From the NCBI GenBank assembly GCA_963773765.1, contig CAVZCC010000001.1, positions 1,178,001 to 1,242,000 on the forward strand: a stretch of 64,000 nucleotides of DNA, written 5' to 3'. Shown here piece after piece: positions 40,146 through 47,800 of the stretch. The stretch comes from CAVZCC01 sp963773765 (GTDB lineage: Bacteria > Actinomycetota > Acidimicrobiia > Acidimicrobiales > Microtrichaceae). Made by a program: the position numbers and the translations under genes. The notes under the pieces were generated by a model. It ran no database searches and was not told the origin of the DNA. It worked only from the letters and a program-made list of their open reading frames with translations. Every line of letters starts with the position of its first letter. Position 1 is the stretch's first letter.

Positions 40146-41039
40146 CTAGGCCCCGGACAGGATGGCGCGGGCCACCAGGTCCGTGCCGAAGGCGGTCAGG
40201 ATGGCCAGGTACAGCAGGCCGGTGGCCGCCATGACCGCCGAGTAGTACCGCTCCTTGAGCGCCAGCCGGGTCACCACGACCAGGCCGATGGTGGTCACGG
40301 CACAGGCCAGCCAGAACCACCCCAGCATCCCTCCGTAGCCGTCGTCGATGGACCCGTTGAAGGCCGACACCATCCCCACCGGCACCAGCAGCAGCGCCAC
40401 CTCCACCGGCCAGATGAAGCCCAGCAGCCGGACCTGCTCCAGGAGCGGCGCCCGGGGCAGGCCGGGCTGGGTCAGGTACCAGTGACCGAGCAGCATGGCG
40501 TCGGTGACACATCCCAGGAAGGCGGCGCCGACCACCGTGCGGGCCACCGACAGCCAGGCGGGGTCCCCGGCCGAGATGCCTCCGGCCACCAGCCCGACGA
40601 GCCCGATGGCGGGGGCTATCAGGTCCAGGCGGGGATCGAACTCGGGCACCGATGGGTCGAAGGTCTGCTCGGCCCGGTCGATCCCGGTCATCTCGGTGAC
40701 CCGGGCGGAACGGACCTGCACCCGTTCGCGCTGCTTCGCCACCCCGGCCGCGCGCCGGACGTAGGAGGACCACAGGGCCGCCCCCGCGGCCAGGGCCACC
40801 CCGGCGGCAGCCAGGTCCCGGACGGGCAGGGGGTCGTAGCGACGCCCCGCCACCAGCGCCCCGACCGCCATGAGCCCGTAGACGCCGCGCAACAGCCAGC
40901 CGTAGCCGATGGACACCTCACGGCGGCGGGTGGTCACCCACAGGAACGCGAGGCCGCCCGTCGCCCACTGCAGCAGGAAGGTCGCGGCATCCAGGTTCAC
41001 CGGGGGCGAGGGTAGGCGCGGCCCGCGCCGCTCCCCCAT
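40146..41039 (-). CDS. Conserved integral membrane protein of unknown function
   Basis: This is a protein of about 285-297 residues with around eight membrane spans, for example FLLQWATGGLAFLWV, GVYGLMAVGALVA, LAAAGVALAAGAALWS, LIAPAIGLVGLVAGGI, LLGFIWPVEVALLLVPVGM, WFWLACAVTTIGLVVV and LLYLAILTAFGTDL. A hydrophilic segment with EMTGIDRAEQTFDP lies in the middle. No family is recognised. Two starts are possible: GTG 41039, or GTG 41000 right before NLDAATFLLQWATG, which gives a cleaner N-terminus. It lies 142 bases upstream of ku on the same strand and could be separate. Confidence 0.65.
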   Translation of the reverse strand: MGERRGPRLPSPPVNLDAATFLLQWATGGLAFLWVTTRRREVSIGYGWLLRGVYGLMAVGALVAGRRYDPLPVRDLAAAGVALAAGAALWSSYVRRAAGVAKQRERVQVRSARVTEMTGIDRAEQTFDPSVPEFDPRLDLIAPAIGLVGLVAGGISAGDPAWLSVARTVVGAAFLGCVTDAMLLGHWYLTQPGLPRAPLLEQVRLLGFIWPVEVALLLVPVGMVSAFNGSIDDGYGGMLGWFWLACAVTTIGLVVVTRLALKERYYSAVMAATGLLYLAILTAFGTDLVARAILSGA

Positions 41040-41054
41040 TCGCAGGAGATGACG

Positions 41055-42146
41055 TCAGGCGTCGGTGACGGCCAGGCCCCGGTCGACCCGGTTGAGCCGT
41101 TCGGGCCCGTCCTCCGCGGCCACCACGATGTCCTCCAGGCGGAAGCCGAACCGGCCGGGAAGGTAGATCCCGGGCTCCACGCTGAAGGCGTGGCCGGGCA
41201 CCAGCGTGGTGGAGTTCCCTGCCACGACGTAGGGGTCCTCGTGCTCCTCCACGCCGATGCCGTGGCCCGTGCGGTGGATGAACCACTCGCCGAGCCCGGC
41301 GTCGGTGATGGCGCGGCGTGCCGCGGCGTCCACCGATTCGCAGGTGGCTCCGACCACCGCCGAGGCGACGGACCGTTCCTGGGCGTCCCGCAGCACCGCG
41401 TAGACCTCGGCCGCGTCGGTCGGTGGTGGGCCGGTCCACACGCACCGGGTGATGTCCGAGCAGTAGCCCACGCCGAACCCGTCCCGCATGGTGCCGCCGA
41501 AGTCGCACAGCACCACCTCTCCCCGGCCGATCACCCGCCGCCCCGGCTCGTGGTGGGCGCTGGCCGCGTTCGGCCCCGCGGCCACGATGGCGAAGTTCAC
41601 CCTGTCGTGGCCCTGGGCGAGCAGACGGCGCCCGAGGTCGGCGGAGACGTCGGCCTCGGCACGGCCCACGAGCGGGACGGCACCGGAGCGCAGCTCGTCC
41701 GCCACGCGGTCCGCGGCCCGGGCGGCCCGCCGCAGCGCCTCGATCTCATGGACGTCCTTGACCGCCCGCAGCGGGCCGGTGACCCCCGACGCCCGCCGCC
41801 AGGTCCGGTCCGGCACGGCGGCCTGCAGGTCCACCAGGAAGCGGGCCCACGTGCGGTCCCCCACCGCCACCACCCCGGCCCGGCCCACCAGCCCGGCGAC
41901 CAGGGCCACCGGGTCCTCCGACTCGTTCCAGGGCCGCACGGCGAACAGGCCCGGCCGCTCCACCACGCGGGGCGCCTCCAGGGCGGGGACCACGAGGGTG
42001 GCATCGCCGTCCCGCGGCACCACCAGCATGGTGAGCCGCTCGAGCGGCATCGCCTCGTAGCCGCACAGCCACGGCAGGTCGGCGCCGACCGACAGCAGCA
42101 GCACGTCCACCCCGCGGTCGGCCATGGACCTCCGGACCCGGTCCAT
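41055..42146 (-). CDS. M24-family aminopeptidase (Xaa-Pro peptidase-like)
   Basis: This is a 363-residue creatinase-fold metallopeptidase that cleaves Xaa-Pro-type peptides or related bonds. The N-terminal domain contains LLLSVGADLPWLCGYEAMPL. The catalytic pita-bread domain carries the five metal ligands in order: Asp in VVLCDFGGTM, Asp in YCSDITR, His in HRTGHGIG, Glu in SVEPGIYLPG and Glu in RLEDIVV. I chose ATG 42146; the ATG at 42199, in another frame, would need an indel but leads into SPEQTA and AEPF and may be the original start. The upstream neighbour is the serine-hydrolase-like gene, with its stop 59 bases ahead. Confidence 0.9.
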   Translation of the reverse strand: MDRVRRSMADRGVDVLLLSVGADLPWLCGYEAMPLERLTMLVVPRDGDATLVVPALEAPRVVERPGLFAVRPWNESEDPVALVAGLVGRAGVVAVGDRTWARFLVDLQAAVPDRTWRRASGVTGPLRAVKDVHEIEALRRAARAADRVADELRSGAVPLVGRAEADVSADLGRRLLAQGHDRVNFAIVAAGPNAASAHHEPGRRVIGRGEVVLCDFGGTMRDGFGVGYCSDITRCVWTGPPPTDAAEVYAVLRDAQERSVASAVVGATCESVDAAARRAITDAGLGEWFIHRTGHGIGVEEHEDPYVVAGNSTTLVPGHAFSVEPGIYLPGRFGFRLEDIVVAAEDGPERLNRVDRGLAVTDA

Positions 42147-42205
42147 GCGGGCCGTGAACGGCTCGGCGCGGTCTGTTCCGGGGAGGTCGGGCCGGCCATG
42201 GCGGA

Positions 42206-43348
42206 TCAGCGCAGGTCGAGGGCCCGGTAGATGCCGTCCACCAGGTTCACCCGGCGGAACGACAACGCGGTGTCCGCGTCCAGGCCGGCGTTGAACAGCA
42301 CGGCGATGACCACACCGTGCTCCGGGTCGGCCATGGCGAAGCTGGTGCCGCCCTGGCCCGCGTGGCCGAAGGCCCGGTCCGACGGGCCGTCGCCGAAGAA
42401 GTGCGAGGAGAGGGGGGTCATGAACCCGAGCCCGAACCCGGCGTCGCGGTCCAGGGTCACGTCGTGGTTGAGCGGCAGTCGGGCCGTGGTGGCGTCGGCC
42501 AGCAGCTCTGCGGGCAGCACCATCGCGGCGCCCGCCAGGTCGGCCAGGAGGCCCTGGTAGAAGGTGGCCATGGCCGTCATGGTGCCGTAGGCGCCGAACG
42601 CCGGGTTCCACTCGCACGCCGTCTCCGGGCCGACCTCGGCCAGCAGCGGAACCGGCTGGTCCATGGTGAGGTCGAAGGTGGCGGAGATGCGGTCGTGGAG
42701 ACGGGCGTAGCTGTCCTCGTCGAAGCGCACCACCAGGTCGTCGGCCGGGACCCCGTACGGGCCCAGGACCGCGGCGCTCACGAAGCGGTCGAAGGGCTCG
42801 TCGGTGAGGGCCTCGATCACGCGACCGAGGATGAACCACCCGCCGAACTCCGCGTAGGCCCGGTCCAGGCCGAACCGCCACCCGGTGGGGGGCTCGGAGG
42901 CGTACACCCACCCTTCCCGCGACCGCTCGGGGAGGATGCGGGCCAGCACGGTGTTCATGACGTGGAGCCCGGCCGTGTGGGCCAGCACCTGCTCCACGGT
43001 CCGGTCCGCGATCCACGGCGCGGGCAGGTCGTCGATGACGTCACCCAGCCGGTCCTCCAGGCTCAGCTCCTCCATCGCGACCAGCTTGAGGGTCGCCACC
43101 GCCACCAGCGGCTTGGCGGTGCAGTAGAGGGCCGACAGGGTGTCGCGCCCGAAGGGCCCACCCAGGTGGGTGCGACCGAGGGCGGTGTCCAGGACGCACT
43201 CGCCGTCGCGCACCACCACGAGTTGGGCCGCGGTGTGGAAGAAGCCCTCCTCGGCCTCACCCTCGATGCGCTCGACGATGTCCTCGAACGGTCCGGTCAC
43301 GATGGTTGGCACGCCATGGACGGTACCCGTCCGCGCGTCGGTGCCCAC
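42206..43348 (-). CDS. Serine beta-lactamase/esterase-fold protein with Cys in the SxxK position
   Basis: This is a 380-residue protein of the penicillin-binding/beta-lactamase-related family. The fold markers are present: LDTALGRTHLGGPFGRDTL, then LYCTAKPLVAVATLKLVAM, HTAGLHVMN, WRFGLDRAYAEFGGWFILG and FGHAGQGGTSFAMADPEHGV. The usual nucleophile motif S-x-x-K reads C-T-A-K here (codon TGC), and the usual Tyr motif Y-x-N reads YAE. Either it is a cysteine nucleophile variant or the enzyme is inactive or altered. The start could be GTG 43348 or GTG 43312; neither has a strong ribosome site. It lies between the M24 peptidase and acyl-CoA dehydrogenase genes on the same strand. Confidence 0.82.
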   Translation of the reverse strand: MGTDARTGTVHGVPTIVTGPFEDIVERIEGEAEEGFFHTAAQLVVVRDGECVLDTALGRTHLGGPFGRDTLSALYCTAKPLVAVATLKLVAMEELSLEDRLGDVIDDLPAPWIADRTVEQVLAHTAGLHVMNTVLARILPERSREGWVYASEPPTGWRFGLDRAYAEFGGWFILGRVIEALTDEPFDRFVSAAVLGPYGVPADDLVVRFDEDSYARLHDRISATFDLTMDQPVPLLAEVGPETACEWNPAFGAYGTMTAMATFYQGLLADLAGAAMVLPAELLADATTARLPLNHDVTLDRDAGFGLGFMTPLSSHFFGDGPSDRAFGHAGQGGTSFAMADPEHGVVIAVLFNAGLDADTALSFRRVNLVDGIYRALDLR

Positions 43349-43360
43349 CCACCGGCCGGG

Positions 43361-44611
43361 TCAGCCGGCGGCGTCGGCCAGCAGGGAGCGGGCCACGGCC
43401 GAGATCTGGATCTCGTCGGTGCCGGCGTAGATCTGCAGCACCTTGGCGTCGCGCGCCAGCTGTTCCACCTCGTACTCCGCCATGTAGCCGTTGCCGCCGA
43501 AGAGCTGCACGGCCTCCAGCGCCACCTCGGTGGCGGCCTGGGCCGCGTACAGCTTGGCTGCGGACGCCTCGGCGAAGCTCATGCCAACGCCTGCGGCCGA
43601 CATCTCGATGTGGCGGAACACCAGGTTCTGGAGGTTCATGCGGGCCACCTCCATCTTGGCCAGCTTCAGCTGGATCAGCTGGAACTGCCCGATGGGCTGG
43701 CCGAACTGCTCACGGTCGTTGGCGTAGGCCACCGAGAGCTCCAGGCAGCGGTCCACGATGCCCAGCGCCATGGCCGCAACGCCGGCGCGCTCCATGGAGA
43801 ACGTGGCCTTGGAGGCGTCGCGGCCGCCCTTGCCCCCGTAGGCCTCCAGGGACTCGCCCAGCAGCCGGTCCGCGCCCACCCGCACGTCGCTGAGGAACAG
43901 CTGGCCGGTGGGGCTGGAGTGGATGCCCATCTTGCGCAGCGGCTTGGACTGCTCCAGGCCCTGCATGCCGGAGTCCAGCACGAACTGCACGATCTTGCGC
44001 TCCGCCGGCGGGTTGCCCTCGTCCAGCTTGCAGATGAACACGATGGTGTCGGCGTGCGGGCCGTTGGTGATGAAGGTCTTGGAGCCGTTGAGCACGAACT
44101 CGTCACCGTCCTGGCGGGCGGTGGACATCATGGAGCCGAAGGCGTCGGAGCCGGAGTTGGGCTCGGTGATGGCCCAGGCGCCGACCTTGTCCATGGTCAG
44201 CAGGTCGAGCGCCCACCGCTCCTTCTGGGCGATGGTGCCCTTGCCCATGATGGCGGCGCCGGTCAGGCCCATGGACACGCCCATCGCGGTGACCATGCCG
44301 GGGCAGACCCGGCACAACTCGATGATGGGGATCATCGTGAAGGCGATGCTGTTGGCGTCCCGGGTCCCGTCGCCCGTGTCGGCCGACGGGACCGCCTCGC
44401 CGGCCTCGATCGCCTTCTCCTTCTCGATGCGGCGCTTGAAGCTGTCCCGCTGCATGGCGTCCATGCCGAAGGTGCTGAAGAGCTTGCGCAGCAGGTCGTA
44501 CGGCGGCATGTCGCCGAACTCCAGCTCCTCGCGGTGGGGCCGGATCTCCCGGTCGACGAAGTCCCGGACCGCCTGGCGGACCATCTCCTGCTCTTCGGAC
44601 CACTGGAACAT
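43361..44611 (-). CDS. Acyl-CoA dehydrogenase
   Basis: This is a 416-residue FAD enzyme of fatty-acid or branched-chain acyl-CoA oxidation. It shows QWSEEQEMVRQAVRDFVDRE, AMGVSMGLTGAAIM, WAITEPNSGSDAFGSM (FAD/substrate signature), LNGSKTFITNGPHAD and SMERAGVAAMALGIVDRC. REQFGQPIGQFQLIQLKLA follows, then the C-terminal QLFGGNGYMAEYEVEQLARD and YAGTDEIQ. An insertion around residues 55-85 (rich in Lys, Glu and Asp) lengthens the N-terminal domain. ATG 44611 starts the gene. A perfect TTGACCG-N2-CGGTCAA palindrome lies 43 bases upstream (44654-44671) and is repeated before the dehydrogenase gene at 55471, suggesting one regulator controls both. Confidence 0.93.
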   Translation of the reverse strand: MFQWSEEQEMVRQAVRDFVDREIRPHREELEFGDMPPYDLLRKLFSTFGMDAMQRDSFKRRIEKEKAIEAGEAVPSADTGDGTRDANSIAFTMIPIIELCRVCPGMVTAMGVSMGLTGAAIMGKGTIAQKERWALDLLTMDKVGAWAITEPNSGSDAFGSMMSTARQDGDEFVLNGSKTFITNGPHADTIVFICKLDEGNPPAERKIVQFVLDSGMQGLEQSKPLRKMGIHSSPTGQLFLSDVRVGADRLLGESLEAYGGKGGRDASKATFSMERAGVAAMALGIVDRCLELSVAYANDREQFGQPIGQFQLIQLKLAKMEVARMNLQNLVFRHIEMSAAGVGMSFAEASAAKLYAAQAATEVALEAVQLFGGNGYMAEYEVEQLARDAKVLQIYAGTDEIQISAVARSLLADAAG

Positions 44612-44653
44612 CGGAGGACCTGCTTTCTGGGGCACGGACGCGGCGCCGATCGA

Positions 44654-44671
44654 CTTGACCGCTCGGTCAAG
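44654..44671. promoter_or_regulatory. TetR-type palindromic operator upstream of acyl-CoA dehydrogenase
   Basis: CTTGACCG-CT-CGGTCAAG is a perfect 8-bp inverted repeat with a 2-bp centre, 43 bases before the ATG of the acyl-CoA dehydrogenase gene and 64 bases before the divergent oxidase gene at 44736. TetR-family regulators of lipid catabolism bind sites of this kind. The same core occurs at 56270-56285. Confidence 0.72.
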
Positions 44672-44735
44672 TCTATGCGGCCACCCACCCCCGGATCCAA
44701 GGCGCGGCCGCCGACGGGCTGGGTACCGTGCCGGC

Positions 44736-45227
44736 ATGCAGGACCTCGACACCGTCGCCCCCGCCTTCGTGGAGATGGCGCACCGCATCGTGTGGTGCGT
44801 GGTGGCCACGACCGACCCGACCGGCCGGCCGACCACCCGCGTCCTGCACCCCATCTGGGAATGGGACGGGAGCGAGCTGACCGGCTGGATCGCCACCTCA
44901 CCCCTGTCGCCCAAGGCGGCGCACCTGGCCGCCATGCCCGAGGTGTCGCTGACCTACTGGTCGCCCGAACAGGACACCTGCACCGCCGACTGCAGCACCG
45001 AGTGGGACACCACCGACGAGTTGCGCCGCACCGGCTGGGACCGGTTCGCGCACGGCCCCCAGCCGGTCGGCTACGACCCGTCCATCATCCCCGGCTGGGA
45101 CACGCCGGACTCCCCCGGGTTCGGGGTGCTCCGCCTGCACCCCGTCCGGCTCCGCGTCATGCCGGGGAGCGTCCTGCTGCAGGGCGAGGGAGCCGTCCTC
45201 ACCTGGCGCGGGTCCCCGCCGGCCTAG
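44736..45227 (+). CDS. Pyridoxamine 5'-phosphate oxidase-like flavin-binding protein
   Basis: This is a 163-residue split-barrel protein. It contains VAPAFVEMAHRIVWCVVATT, DPTGRPTTRVLHPIWEWDG and LTGWIATSPLSPKAAHLAAM, then PEVSLTYWSPEQDTC and LRLHPVRLRVM. The first half is the PNPOx-like core that binds FMN or a similar cofactor; many such proteins reduce F420- or flavin-linked substrates in actinobacteria. The specific reaction is unknown. The gene is divergent from the acyl-CoA dehydrogenase and shares its operator region, so coregulation is possible. ATG 44736 is the only sensible start. Confidence 0.8.
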   Translation: MQDLDTVAPAFVEMAHRIVWCVVATTDPTGRPTTRVLHPIWEWDGSELTGWIATSPLSPKAAHLAAMPEVSLTYWSPEQDTCTADCSTEWDTTDELRRTGWDRFAHGPQPVGYDPSIIPGWDTPDSPGFGVLRLHPVRLRVMPGSVLLQGEGAVLTWRGSPPA

Positions 45228-45251
45228 GACGCCGGAGGCGGGCCGCCGGCG

Positions 45252-46010
45252 TCACCCGTCGATGACGGCATCGCCGACGAACGGCGCCACCTCGCCCCAC
45301 CAGCCCAGCTCCGGTGGCAGCACGGCCATGCCGCGGTAGGCCGCCACGTACTCGGGCGACTGGATCAACCCGTGGAGGAGCAGCAACAGCGTCCACCGGG
45401 CATCCACCGTGCCGCCCTCCTCGATGGCCTCGAGCGCGGTGGCCTCGCCCGAGCGCATCCGGAGGTAGTTCCGGAACGACATGCGCACGTGCATCTCGGG
45501 CGCACCGAAGGCAGGCTCGCCCTCCCGGGGCTCCTGCCAGTCATCGACCAGCCAGGCCGTGCGGGACCCGTCCTGGTAGCGGACCTCCGCCAACTGGGTG
45601 CCGACGGGCGATCCGAACACCTCGAAGCGGAGCCGGGCCGTGGCGTCGGGGACCCGACGGAGGGTGTCGAACACCGGGTCGGGCAGGTCGTCGAGCAGCG
45701 GGAGCGTCAGGACGTCACCGTCCCGGCGCACCGTGGCCGCGGCCACGTCGTGTGGCGCGGCCACTCCGGTGGGGCAGGGCGTCCGTGGATCGCCGGGGCG
45801 GACCAGCGCCCACGGGCCGGGGATGTCGTCGCGCTCCCAGGCCACCAGACGCCCGGACTCGAACACCTGGTGGTGGTGCAGCACCGAGCCGTCCTCCAGC
45901 ACCGCGTCGTGGTGGACCGTGCCGGTGGCGTAGGGCAACGGGTCCGGAGCCTGCTGGCCCGCACCCTGCTCCCGGTTCACCTGTTCGTTCTTCGGGGCGA
46001 CGAAACCCAC
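45252..46010 (-). CDS. Hypothetical protein downstream of lipA
   Basis: This is a 252-residue protein. GTG 46010 is chosen because AGGAGG lies seven bases upstream, immediately after the lipA stop (46022), which implies cotranscription. The sequence VGFVAPKNEQVNREQGAGQQ opens a soluble, acidic protein with DAVLEDGSVLHHHQVFESGR, LVRPGDPRTPCPTG, RFEVFGSPVGTQLAEVRYQD and MHVRMSFRNYLRMRSGE, ending with TLLLLLHGLIQSPEYVAAYR. It has no membrane spans or known motif. Context suggests a link to lipoate or 2-oxoacid dehydrogenase use, but the protein gives no direct evidence. Confidence 0.65.
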   Translation of the reverse strand: MGFVAPKNEQVNREQGAGQQAPDPLPYATGTVHHDAVLEDGSVLHHHQVFESGRLVAWERDDIPGPWALVRPGDPRTPCPTGVAAPHDVAAATVRRDGDVLTLPLLDDLPDPVFDTLRRVPDATARLRFEVFGSPVGTQLAEVRYQDGSRTAWLVDDWQEPREGEPAFGAPEMHVRMSFRNYLRMRSGEATALEAIEEGGTVDARWTLLLLLHGLIQSPEYVAAYRGMAVLPPELGWWGEVAPFVGDAVIDG

Positions 46011-46021
46011 GTGGCGGCCTC

Positions 46022-46861
46022 CTAGGACGGGACGGCGACGGCCCCGGCCGCGGCATCCCGGGCGTGGTAGCTGGACCGGGTGAAGGGGCTGGACTCGACG
46101 TGTGCCAGACCGAGCGTACGACCCACCCGGGCGAACCGGTCGAAGGCCTCCGGCTCCCACCAGCGGGCCACCGGCAGGTGGTGGCTGGTGGGCCGGAGGT
46201 ACTGGCCGATGGTCACGATCGACACCCCGACCGCGGCCAGGTCGGCCAGCGCGGCGGTGATCTCGTCCTCGGTCTCGCCCATGCCGACCACCAGGCCGGA
46301 CTTGGTCCGCAGGCCGGAGGCGGCGGACCGGGCCAGCAGGGCCAGCGACCGCGCGTAGCCGGCGGACGGGCGCACGGCACGCTGGAGGCGGGCCACGGTC
46401 TCGATGTTGTGGTTCACCACGTCGGGGCGCTCGCCCAGCACCACGTCCAACGCGTCGCCGTCACCCCGCAGGTCCGAGATCAGCACCTCCACCGAGGTGC
46501 CGGGACGGCGCTCACGGACCGCACGGACGGTGGCCGCCACGTGGGCCGCCCCTCCGTCGGCCAGGTCGTCCCGGGCCACCATCGTGAGGACGGCGTACGC
46601 CAGGTCCATCCGGTCCACGGCCTCCGCCACCCGGGCGGGCTCGTCCCCGTCCAACGGGGCGGGGTGGCGGGTGTCGACCAGGCAGAACCCGCAGGCCCGG
46701 GTGCAGCGTTCGCCGCACACCATGAACGTGGCCGTGCCGTCGGCCCAGCACTCGCTCAGGTTGGGACAGCCCGCCTCCTCGCACACGGTGACCAGGTCCA
46801 GGTCACGGACGGTCTGCTTGAGCCCGAGCACCGAGGGGCCGTGGTGGACACGGGCCCGCAT
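46022..46861 (-). CDS. lipA: Lipoyl synthase LipA (N-terminus displaced by a frameshift)
   Basis: LipA is a radical-SAM enzyme that inserts two sulfurs into octanoyl groups on lipoyl domains. The auxiliary cluster motif C-x4-C-x5-C is in CEEAGCPNLSEC, the radical-SAM motif C-x3-C-x2-C in CGERCTRACGFC, and the C-terminal RSSY in FTRSSYHARD. DTRHPAPLDGDEPARVAEAV and GLVVGMGETEDEI are typical. The intact frame begins at ATG 46861, but SGGVALTDRKPEW directly upstream clearly belongs to LipA. One extra G near 46914 joins it to RLLGRLAEAG in the LipB frame. LipA and LipB may therefore be one chain, or the LipA start lies inside that segment. Confidence 0.9.
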   Translation of the reverse strand: MRARVHHGPSVLGLKQTVRDLDLVTVCEEAGCPNLSECWADGTATFMVCGERCTRACGFCLVDTRHPAPLDGDEPARVAEAVDRMDLAYAVLTMVARDDLADGGAAHVAATVRAVRERRPGTSVEVLISDLRGDGDALDVVLGERPDVVNHNIETVARLQRAVRPSAGYARSLALLARSAASGLRTKSGLVVGMGETEDEITAALADLAAVGVSIVTIGQYLRPTSHHLPVARWWEPEAFDRFARVGRTLGLAHVESSPFTRSSYHARDAAAGAVAVPS

Positions 46862-47795
46862 CCACTCCGGCTTGCGGTCGGTGAGGGCGACGCCGCCGGA
46901 GACGCCCGGCCTCGGCCAGCCGACCCAGCAGCCGCACCGACGTGCCGTCGGCCTGCACCCCGGTGGAGGCCGACGCCGGGCCGACCGTGGCGTTCGCTCC
47001 CGCGGTCCGCTCTCCCGGCCCGGCTCCCCGGCTGAACGGTGCGAGGTCTCCCTCGGTGTGGCGCCACACCACGTCGGACCGCTCCACCCAGGCCGGCTCC
47101 CACCGCCGTGCGAAGGCCTCGGCGAAGGCGTCGACGACGTCGCGCATCTCCACGTGGATCCCTTCGGCCGCGAGCGACGTGACCCCGAACTCCTCGATCC
47201 CGCACGGCACGATGCGCCCGAACCAGTCCAGGCCGGGCGCCACGTTCAGGGCGACGCCGTGCAGTGAGCGCCCCCGCTCCACCCGCACGCCGATGGCCGC
47301 GACCTTGCGGGCGGCCGCGGTGCCGGGGTCGACCCACACGCCCGGGTAGCCGGGGTGGCGCCCGGCGCCGGGCAGGCCGACCCGGGCCAGCGTGTCGATC
47401 AGCACCTGTTCCAGCGTGGCCACGTAGGCAGGGACGTCGGGCAGGCCACCGCCACCCTTGCCGGGCAGGTGCAGCACGGGGTAGGCGACGAGTTGGCCGG
47501 GGCCGTGGTAGGTGACGTCGCCGCCCCGGTCCACCGCGACCAGGTCCGCCCCCACCTCCTCCGGGTCCACCAGCACGTGGCCGGCCTCGGCGTTGCGGCC
47601 CAGGGTGAACACGTGGGGGTGCTCCAGCAGGAGCAGCCGGTCGTCCTCCGTGCCGTCACCGGCAGGGCCGCGGTGCAGCGCCTGCTGCAGGGACCACGCC
47701 TCCCGGTACGCCACGGTGCCGAGCCACCGCACCCGGAGGCCCCGTCCCGTGCCGCGCACGGGCTCGGGTTCGGCCCGGGTGGTGGTGGCCGACAC
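46803..47795 (-). CDS. lipB: Lipoyl(octanoyl) transferase LipB (3' end extends into lipA)
   Basis: LipB transfers octanoyl from acyl carrier protein to the lipoyl domains of E2 proteins. From GTG 47795: WLGTVAYREAWSLQQAL, LLEHPHVFTLGRNAEAGHVL, VDRGGDVTYHGPGQLVAYPV (signature), the catalytic lysine in AARKVAAIGV and catalytic Cys in RIVPCGIEEFGVTS. The LipB domain ends near ERSDVVWRHTEG (about 47030). The frame then continues without a stop through a Gly/Ala-rich linker to TSVRLLGRLAEAG, which looks like the start of LipA. The GTG start is five bases after the E2 gene stop. It is part of the lpd-E2-lipB-lipA run. Confidence 0.9.
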   Translation of the reverse strand: MSATTTRAEPEPVRGTGRGLRVRWLGTVAYREAWSLQQALHRGPAGDGTEDDRLLLLEHPHVFTLGRNAEAGHVLVDPEEVGADLVAVDRGGDVTYHGPGQLVAYPVLHLPGKGGGGLPDVPAYVATLEQVLIDTLARVGLPGAGRHPGYPGVWVDPGTAAARKVAAIGVRVERGRSLHGVALNVAPGLDWFGRIVPCGIEEFGVTSLAAEGIHVEMRDVVDAFAEAFARRWEPAWVERSDVVWRHTEGDLAPFSRGAGPGERTAGANATVGPASASTGVQADGTSVRLLGRLAEAGRLRRRRPHRPQAGVDAGPCPPRPLGARAQADRP

Positions 47796-47800
47796 CGGCC

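Noticed and set aside
42317..45265. Plus-strand open frame of about 980 codons opposite the serine-hydrolase and acyl-CoA dehydrogenase genes
   Set aside because: It is a codon-bias shadow of the minus-strand genes; it runs into the PPOX-like gene out of frame.
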